Positions 60,201 to 64,000 of a stretch of 64,000 bases of DNA are shown here, one piece after another. The translations under genes and the position numbers were made by a program. Location: assembly GCA_934438135.1 (NCBI GenBank), contig CAKSBP010000006.1, forward strand, positions 32,915-96,914. The letters run 5' to 3'. The notes under the pieces were generated by a model. That model ran no database searches. It had not been told where the DNA came from and saw nothing but the letters and a program-made list of their open reading frames with translations. The stretch comes from an uncultured Clostridium sp. GTDB taxonomy: Bacteria > Bacillota > Clostridia > Lachnospirales > Lachnospiraceae. The first letter of the stretch is position 1. Every line of letters begins with the position of its first letter.

Positions 60201-61517
60201 GTTGTAACCATTGACCAGTGTGTTGCTTATGAAAATGGAAAGCTCACAGCAGATACTGGAGTCACAACACTTGGAGAAGGAAATGGCTTCAAACTTGGCG
60301 GTGAAAGCATGCCGGTTGCTCATATCCTCAAAAACAGTATTTCTTTTAACAACTATAAGAATGGTGTATTTAGTAACTCTAACCCAAGCTGTAAAATTTA
60401 CAATACAACATCTTATAACAATGCAGGAAGCAACTTATATTTAAATACAAATGCAGCAGCAACTACATGGACACTTGAAAATTTTGTTTCCTATAAAGGA
60501 GCAAATACAGAAAGTATCGGCTTAAAGGGACAGGCTGCACTGGACAGTGTGACAAACTATTTAAACGGTGCTAATATAGCAGGAAATGCAGTAGCAGATA
60601 ACTGGTTTGAAAATCTGGATACTTCTGTTCGCCCGGAAATTGCAGAAGATGGAAGCATTGATATGCATGGTCTGTTAACTTTAACAGGAAATGCAGCGGC
60701 AGGAGTAGGTGGTGTTATCAGTGCCAATCCAAATCCAACTGTGATTGAAATCGGAGTAGAAATCGGAGAAACACCAGTAACGTCTCAAGCACCAGTAGTG
60801 AGTACGGTACCAAGTGAAACACCAGATGTAACACCAAGTATAAGTGCAGCACCAAGCGTGAAGCCAAGTGCAAGTACAGTGCCAAGCGTAACACCAAGCG
60901 TGAAGCCAAGTGTAAAACCATCTGCAAGTACAGCACCTTCCAAACCGGTTATTAAGACAGACCTGGCTTCTGGAAGTGGTAATACAATCAAGACTTACAC
61001 TTATAACAAAAATCAAAAAGCCGCAATATTAAAAGTAAAAGCAACTGGTACAAAACTGACTTATCAGTGGTACAGAAGCAGAAACAATAGTTACACAGGA
61101 GCATCTGCTATCAAAGGTGCAGAAAAATCCTCTTACTCACCATCTACAAAGAGTACAGGAACTTGGTATTATTTTGTAAAAGTAACAGGAGTAAGCGGCA
61201 GTAATAATAAAACAACGACTGTAAAATCTAAAAGGGTAAAAGTAGTGGTAAAACAGCCAGTAACTTCCCTGAAGGTTACAAGCACAAAAGTTACATTAAA
61301 AGCTGGTTCTTCTAAGAAACTTTCTGTAAAGGTGCTTCCAGTTTCAGCAACAAATAAGAAACTGACTTATAAATCCAGCAATACAAAATATGCAGCCGTA
61401 TCTTCTACTGGAGTTGTTAAAACGAAGAAAACTGGAAAAGGCAAGACAGTAACCATTACTGTGACTTCAAAAGATAATACAAAATTGAAAAAGAAGATTA
61501 CAGTTAAAATTAAATAA
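57291..61517 (+). CDS. Very large secreted PL9-like pectate lyase
   Basis: A 1408-residue multidomain protein. A signal peptide (about 1-32) precedes an unassigned beta-rich region (about 35-290), a fibronectin-III-like module (about 300-390), a concanavalin-like region (about 400-645) and another beta-rich module (about 655-755). The right-handed beta helix (about 763-1120) begins ALYVSPSGLNTNKGTKASPL. It contains ADGFAAKLTCGEGN and NNIDDGWDLYAK, typical of PL9 lyases that cleave polygalacturonate with calcium and a catalytic Lys. A Pro/Ser/Val/Lys repeat linker (about 1165-1220), an Ig-like module and a C-terminal Big_2-like domain rich in Lys (about 1321-1408) end the protein. No sortase motif. 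It is under its own promoter/operator. Confidence 0.85.
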   Translation: MKQKRMTKIVSWILVLSMVLCDLPANVVRAAAAVDHISILNASDMENASLTADVKQGDFVIKASSTSAVTVDGSVQTSTDHRSFTKRIKLNGTGKTDARAIEFTTTGAAVITVYSLSGSDSANRKLGIYDKASDSLEPVTTLDSFGLNTIKANDGDKKIPAVTAKVEKAGTYSLRSVSSGINVYYVSVNEGETEEVRFDDGIKPVVKSAGANAEDGTQLDVTVEGTIVNRKTDRIWVKLYSDAGTLIDTANLYAEDFNEMNQAIAALNPGKNGKFTIVAESCREGAETTYVSETFEVENFRLPLGKVEFKSVLTTKELGLKVDWKDTVSVDSYDIAYKVKGTEEFTTLAKGLTKSEYEITADKVTPGIVYTIKVTAYGGEDSTSAVYDKRVSNCEDRFAGGKIGSGASGEITENEDGSITLDVLQREGTEQSGGKLADSEDGFLYYYTEIDPVKENFTLKATFHVDESENKDNQSGFGIMAVDTLIEGNSAARYFNSAGSMVRKYTKTVDGNISSLYGAPGGYFITGYTGSATTSSASRKTIDTAPFDWNYKADYTTPTNANPPKFDDGEDYTLVLKKDNTGFHASMVNAVTGENLYDEVVCYEPELLLKQDKTKYYVGVCAARKIKITVSNMEFTTRNPAEDPEGVTRPEKEVTPVFLLDSTKKTSNESYEAAFKADFVGTIQVLDAEGKIVADKIKVDPRVDETFRPTAKLTLTQGDNTFKAIYTPAADEAQGSLLGSAETLVQTPIQFNFTVNLKKYGDSSNALYVSPSGLNTNKGTKASPLDIYTAVAYAQPGQEIILLGGTYNLKSKVVIERGSNGTKKQPITLMSDPKERAVFDLTNSSGGGLFVNADYWHVYDIEIKNSKGSSKPILISGHNNVIEKITTHDNKDTGLQISGSASEPFSFWPSNNLILSCESYNNCDPQANDADGFAAKLTCGEGNVFRYCISRNNIDDGWDLYAKSTTGNIGVVTIDQCVAYENGKLTADTGVTTLGEGNGFKLGGESMPVAHILKNSISFNNYKNGVFSNSNPSCKIYNTTSYNNAGSNLYLNTNAAATTWTLENFVSYKGANTESIGLKGQAALDSVTNYLNGANIAGNAVADNWFENLDTSVRPEIAEDGSIDMHGLLTLTGNAAAGVGGVISANPNPTVIEIGVEIGETPVTSQAPVVSTVPSETPDVTPSISAAPSVKPSASTVPSVTPSVKPSVKPSASTAPSKPVIKTDLASGSGNTIKTYTYNKNQKAAILKVKATGTKLTYQWYRSRNNSYTGASAIKGAEKSSYSPSTKSTGTWYYFVKVTGVSGSNNKTTTVKSKRVKVVVKQPVTSLKVTSTKVTLKAGSSKKLSVKVLPVSATNKKLTYKSSNTKYAAVSSTGVVKTKKTGKGKTVTITVTSKDNTKLKKKITVKIK

Positions 61518-61539
61518 CAGCATACAAAAATGTATAGAG

Positions 61540-61577
61540 AAAAAGACAGGAATCTGGAGATGGATTCCTGTCTTTTT
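61540..61577 (+). terminator. Terminator after the pectate lyase gene
   Basis: Fourteen-bp perfect stem AAAAGACAGGAATC/GATTCCTGTCTTTT with an 8-nt loop. Confidence 0.95.
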
Positions 61578-61934
61578 AACAATATTCAAGCATGATATAA
61601 ATGAGAAAATACAAAAAATGACAAGATAAGCAAAAAAATAAAAAAATCATCTAATAGTAATTGATTAATAACAGAAAATGTGTAATATTGATATATGTCA
61701 TGACAAATAATGTGTTTATAGGAAAAATGATTGAAATAGAAATTTTTTCTACAAATGAAGTTTCTAAAGAATGTCACGAATAGATAGCATTGATTGAATG
61801 CTTAGGATTAGACTGAAAGTTGCTTTAATAAAGATAAGGTTACGTGAGCAAGTCATATTTGTTTGTGCTTGAAAAAGTATTCTACATATGGTAACGTTTT
61901 ATGCCTTAAGCAGTACGAAAGGAATGAATATATA
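61578..61934 (+). other. AT-rich intergenic region before the lipoprotein gene
   Basis: A 357-nt stretch with stop codons in all frames. A perfect 10-bp palindrome TGTCATGACA lies near 61697-61706. No convincing promoter pair, tRNA or terminator was seen. Confidence 0.5.
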
Positions 61935-63089
61935 ATGAAATCCAAATTGATGTTATTACTTATATTAAGTATGTTAGTAGGATGTACGTCTTGTGCAAAG
62001 AAACCGGATGATGTGTACACAGGTAAATCAAAGCAGAAACCAACCGTTAGTAGTAATACAGACAAAGATAAATTAACATTTGATACGGTAGAAAATGTTT
62101 TAAATGAGGCAAAAGATATAAACAGTAAAAAATATGATAATCTGTTTTATAGTGAGAAATTTGAAATTAACCAACCAAAAGAAATTGGTCTTTTAGAAAT
62201 GAAACAAGTTGATAATTTTTTGGAAAACAAAAACAAGCTGTTGCAGACGTTTTTAGGGCAGACAAAGTGTAAAACAGAGGAAGATAAGAATTCCATACAA
62301 TGTAGATTGGGAAATAAAACCTTATGGATATGTCCATTTGGCTATTTAGGTTATGGAGAGAATATTGATGATTGGATCAGTTTATATAATAAGGAATCAG
62401 ATTTTACAAAATATGAAATGGTAAAAGAGATAGGATTGACTACGCCTTACAAGAATGAAATATTTAAAGAAAAAGATAAAGAGGTTTCACTAAAAGAACT
62501 CGTTCATACAGCAGAGAAGAATATAAACTCTTATATGAAAGCTTATGACGATATGTACTGGGTTCCCATAAAAGTTCAAGTATATACAGACAAAAAGGAA
62601 CAGTATTATTTCATGTTTTATTACGAAAAATCATTTCAAAATATGATCCTGTTTTATGGGGAATATAGATATCATATGGAAAATGTAAAATCCCCTTATG
62701 TTTGTGTGATACCTTCCTATGCGGTAACAGATTTATCAGGGAATGTACAGGCTATAAATAATTTTCCAGGAGTAATACAAGAAACAAAAGTAAAGAAAAG
62801 ATATGATAAAATTATTACTCTGGACTGTGCATCTTCTAAGTTATCAGATAAATTATCTTCTTATACTTCTTATAGAGTTTATGATGTTAATTTAGAATAT
62901 AGATTGGTACAGACGAGTGGAAAAAAGCCAGATGATGTAAGTTTCTATCGTTCTAATTGGGTGGCCGGAAATACTTATGAGGCGAGACCATGTTGGACAT
63001 TTTATTTAAGTAATGATATAGATAATATGACTTTTGCAATGGTGGACTGCATTACTGGTGAAGTAGAATTTATAAGTGGGGAACGTTAG
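61935..63089 (+). CDS. Predicted lipoprotein, unknown function
   Basis: A 384-residue protein that I cannot assign. The N-terminus MKSKLMLLLILSMLVGC is a lipoprotein signal with Cys17. The mature part is hydrophilic, rich in Lys, Tyr and Asp. An in-frame start at 61863 would bury the signal, so ATG 61935 (AAAGGA 12 nt upstream) is preferred. The next gene, a membrane protein of ABC-2 permease type, starts 1 nt after its stop, so the two are co-translated and probably work together at the membrane. Confidence 0.7.
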   Translation: MKSKLMLLLILSMLVGCTSCAKKPDDVYTGKSKQKPTVSSNTDKDKLTFDTVENVLNEAKDINSKKYDNLFYSEKFEINQPKEIGLLEMKQVDNFLENKNKLLQTFLGQTKCKTEEDKNSIQCRLGNKTLWICPFGYLGYGENIDDWISLYNKESDFTKYEMVKEIGLTTPYKNEIFKEKDKEVSLKELVHTAEKNINSYMKAYDDMYWVPIKVQVYTDKKEQYYFMFYYEKSFQNMILFYGEYRYHMENVKSPYVCVIPSYAVTDLSGNVQAINNFPGVIQETKVKKRYDKIITLDCASSKLSDKLSSYTSYRVYDVNLEYRLVQTSGKKPDDVSFYRSNWVAGNTYEARPCWTFYLSNDIDNMTFAMVDCITGEVEFISGER

Positions 63090-63090
63090 G

Positions 63091-63945
63091 ATGAAAACAA
63101 TACATACTATAAAAATTGAATTGAATAAGACAATTTTAAATATGGGATTTCTATTAGCTGTACTTATAACAACAGCACTACAGTTTACAAATCAGGTATA
63201 TATTGATGGACAAACAGGAAAAACATATTCTGCTTTACAGCTCCTGCTTGACTTACAACCACATATTATAAAAGAAGATCCTGGTTTATCAAGTATTATG
63301 ATTTTTTCTAGTGGATTAGCAGGATATTTTATTATGTTTATACCAATTATTGCAGCATTTCCTTTTATTCCAAACTTTTGCGCAGAACGGAATAGTGGTT
63401 TGATTCGTTTCGCGATACAGCGAACTGGAAAAGTAAGGTACTATGCTGTTAAGTTTATTGCATCGCTTTTAGGAGGAGGATTTGCAGTTTCTTTGGGATT
63501 TGCATTATTTGGAATTCTGGCATATGTACTTTTTCCTAGTATCAATCATTATGGGCTGTCTCAAAAGGATATCAGTAGTATGATACCAGGAGGTATTGGA
63601 ATGCGTGTAATGCTTATCCTTTTGGGGGCATTCATTTATGGAGCAGTTTCTACAATTCCAGCTTTTTTTATGGCTAGTTTTGTGAAAAACAGATATATTA
63701 TTACCTGCGTGCCATTTGTGCTTGTATATTTGTATAGTACTAGTTTGACAAAATTTATTTTTGATGCTACTGCATGTCATAATGAAAAATTAATTACATT
63801 GTTGAATACTTTAAAGCCAGAACAGGTCACAACATTATTTTTTAAAGATAGTATTTCCCGAAATTCCCTTTATATAGATATTGGATTTATAATTGTTATG
63901 TTTATTTTGTTTGTTCTTATAATGAATGATCTCTCGGAATCTTGA
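63091..63945 (+). CDS. ABC-2-type transporter permease-like membrane protein
   Basis: A 284-residue protein with about six transmembrane helices (about 15-35, 75-100, 130-155, 168-195, 205-225, 260-282). The first loop segment FPFIPNFCAERNSGLIRFAIQRTGK, broken here by helix ends, resembles ABC-2 permeases (E-x2-G at the coupling site). An ATPase partner is not in the window and may lie downstream. Start ATG 63091 follows GGGGAACG; it sits 1 nt after the lipoprotein gene. It is complete within the window. Confidence 0.65.
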   Translation: MKTIHTIKIELNKTILNMGFLLAVLITTALQFTNQVYIDGQTGKTYSALQLLLDLQPHIIKEDPGLSSIMIFSSGLAGYFIMFIPIIAAFPFIPNFCAERNSGLIRFAIQRTGKVRYYAVKFIASLLGGGFAVSLGFALFGILAYVLFPSINHYGLSQKDISSMIPGGIGMRVMLILLGAFIYGAVSTIPAFFMASFVKNRYIITCVPFVLVYLYSTSLTKFIFDATACHNEKLITLLNTLKPEQVTTLFFKDSISRNSLYIDIGFIIVMFILFVLIMNDLSES

Positions 63946-63954
63946 GTGATTACT

Positions 63955-63969
63955 GCCAGCGTAGCTGGC
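63955..63969 (+). other. Small hairpin after the permease gene
   Basis: Perfect GCCAGC-GTA-GCTGGC hairpin 10 nt after the stop codon, without a T tract. It may be part of a terminator or leader continuing beyond the window. Confidence 0.35.
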
Positions 63970-64000
63970 ATACGTACTTTGGTAAGTAAATATTATCTAA

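Noticed and set aside
60681..61016. Minus-strand frames rich in Trp/Cys or Leu/His over the pectate lyase linker
   Set aside because: Shadows of the Pro/Ser/Val repeat linker in other frames.
61690..61710. 10-bp palindrome TGTCATGACA as an operator
   Set aside because: No promoter elements beside it and far from the next gene; chance is plausible in AT-rich DNA.

Overview
The window looks like chromosomal DNA of an anaerobic, spore-forming, motile, plant-fibre-degrading Firmicute, most likely a Lachnospiraceae-type clostridium. The DNA is AT-rich and Shine-Dalgarno sites are strong. Sporulation genes (spoVT, yabP, yabQ, spoIIE) sit in a clostridial housekeeping layout (mazG-hup-rqcP-yabPQ-divIC, tRNA-Met, spoIIE, tilS-hpt-ftsH). 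No phage, insertion sequence, CRISPR array or rRNA operon was seen. The family-level assignment is inference from gene content.

Layout. 1-10.1 kb: sporulation, cell division and tRNA-modification core, with a textbook Spo0A-type promoter (21-bp spacer) before spoIIE. 10.3-20.7 kb: a GH13 glucan hydrolase, four tRNAs in the window overall (three here: Tyr, Leu, Phe), a B12-binding radical SAM protein, endonuclease III, a 32-residue membrane microprotein, a VanW-family wall protein, an AIR-synthase-like protein, a CheX-like protein and trmL. 20.7-25.2 kb (minus strand): mutS2 and a two-component system. 25.5-35.3 kb: an HtrA-like protein lacking two triad residues, yhaM, rlmD, a LysR/flavodoxin divergent pair, a GGDEF protein, an SDR, an acetyltransferase and a soluble chemotaxis receptor. 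35.4-43.9 kb: a complete phosphate regulon (Na/Pi transporter, phoPR, pstSCAB, phoU). 44-45.6 kb: an altered hemerythrin and a DUF116 protein. 46-54.5 kb: secreted GH48 and GH9 cellulases followed by a LytTR/GHKL two-component pair. 54.5-64 kb: an HD-GYP protein, an aldo/keto reductase, a very large secreted PL9-type pectate lyase, and a lipoprotein plus ABC-2-type membrane protein.

How the parts fit. GH48 (processive exo-acting) and GH9 (endo-acting) carry CBM3 modules and no dockerin, so they form a free rather than cellulosomal cellulase pair; the PL9 enzyme adds pectin attack. The phosphate block is self-contained: two promoters share the same Pho-box geometry and the sensor/regulator pair lies between them.

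Most notable observations. (1) PstS is circularly permuted: the segment normally in the C-terminal half comes first, directly after the lipoprotein signal, and the usual N-terminal half comes last, with the ligand-loop motifs kept. (2) A roughly 120-nt conserved, potentially structured element occurs twice, before tilS and before pstS, each time just downstream of a sigma-A-like promoter and just upstream of the ribosome binding site. I do not recognise it as a known riboswitch. (3) The HtrA-like protein has lost the His and Asp of its triad. (4) The bacteriohemerythrin lacks its first iron-ligand His. No computation or database search was available, so all family calls rest on motifs read by eye.
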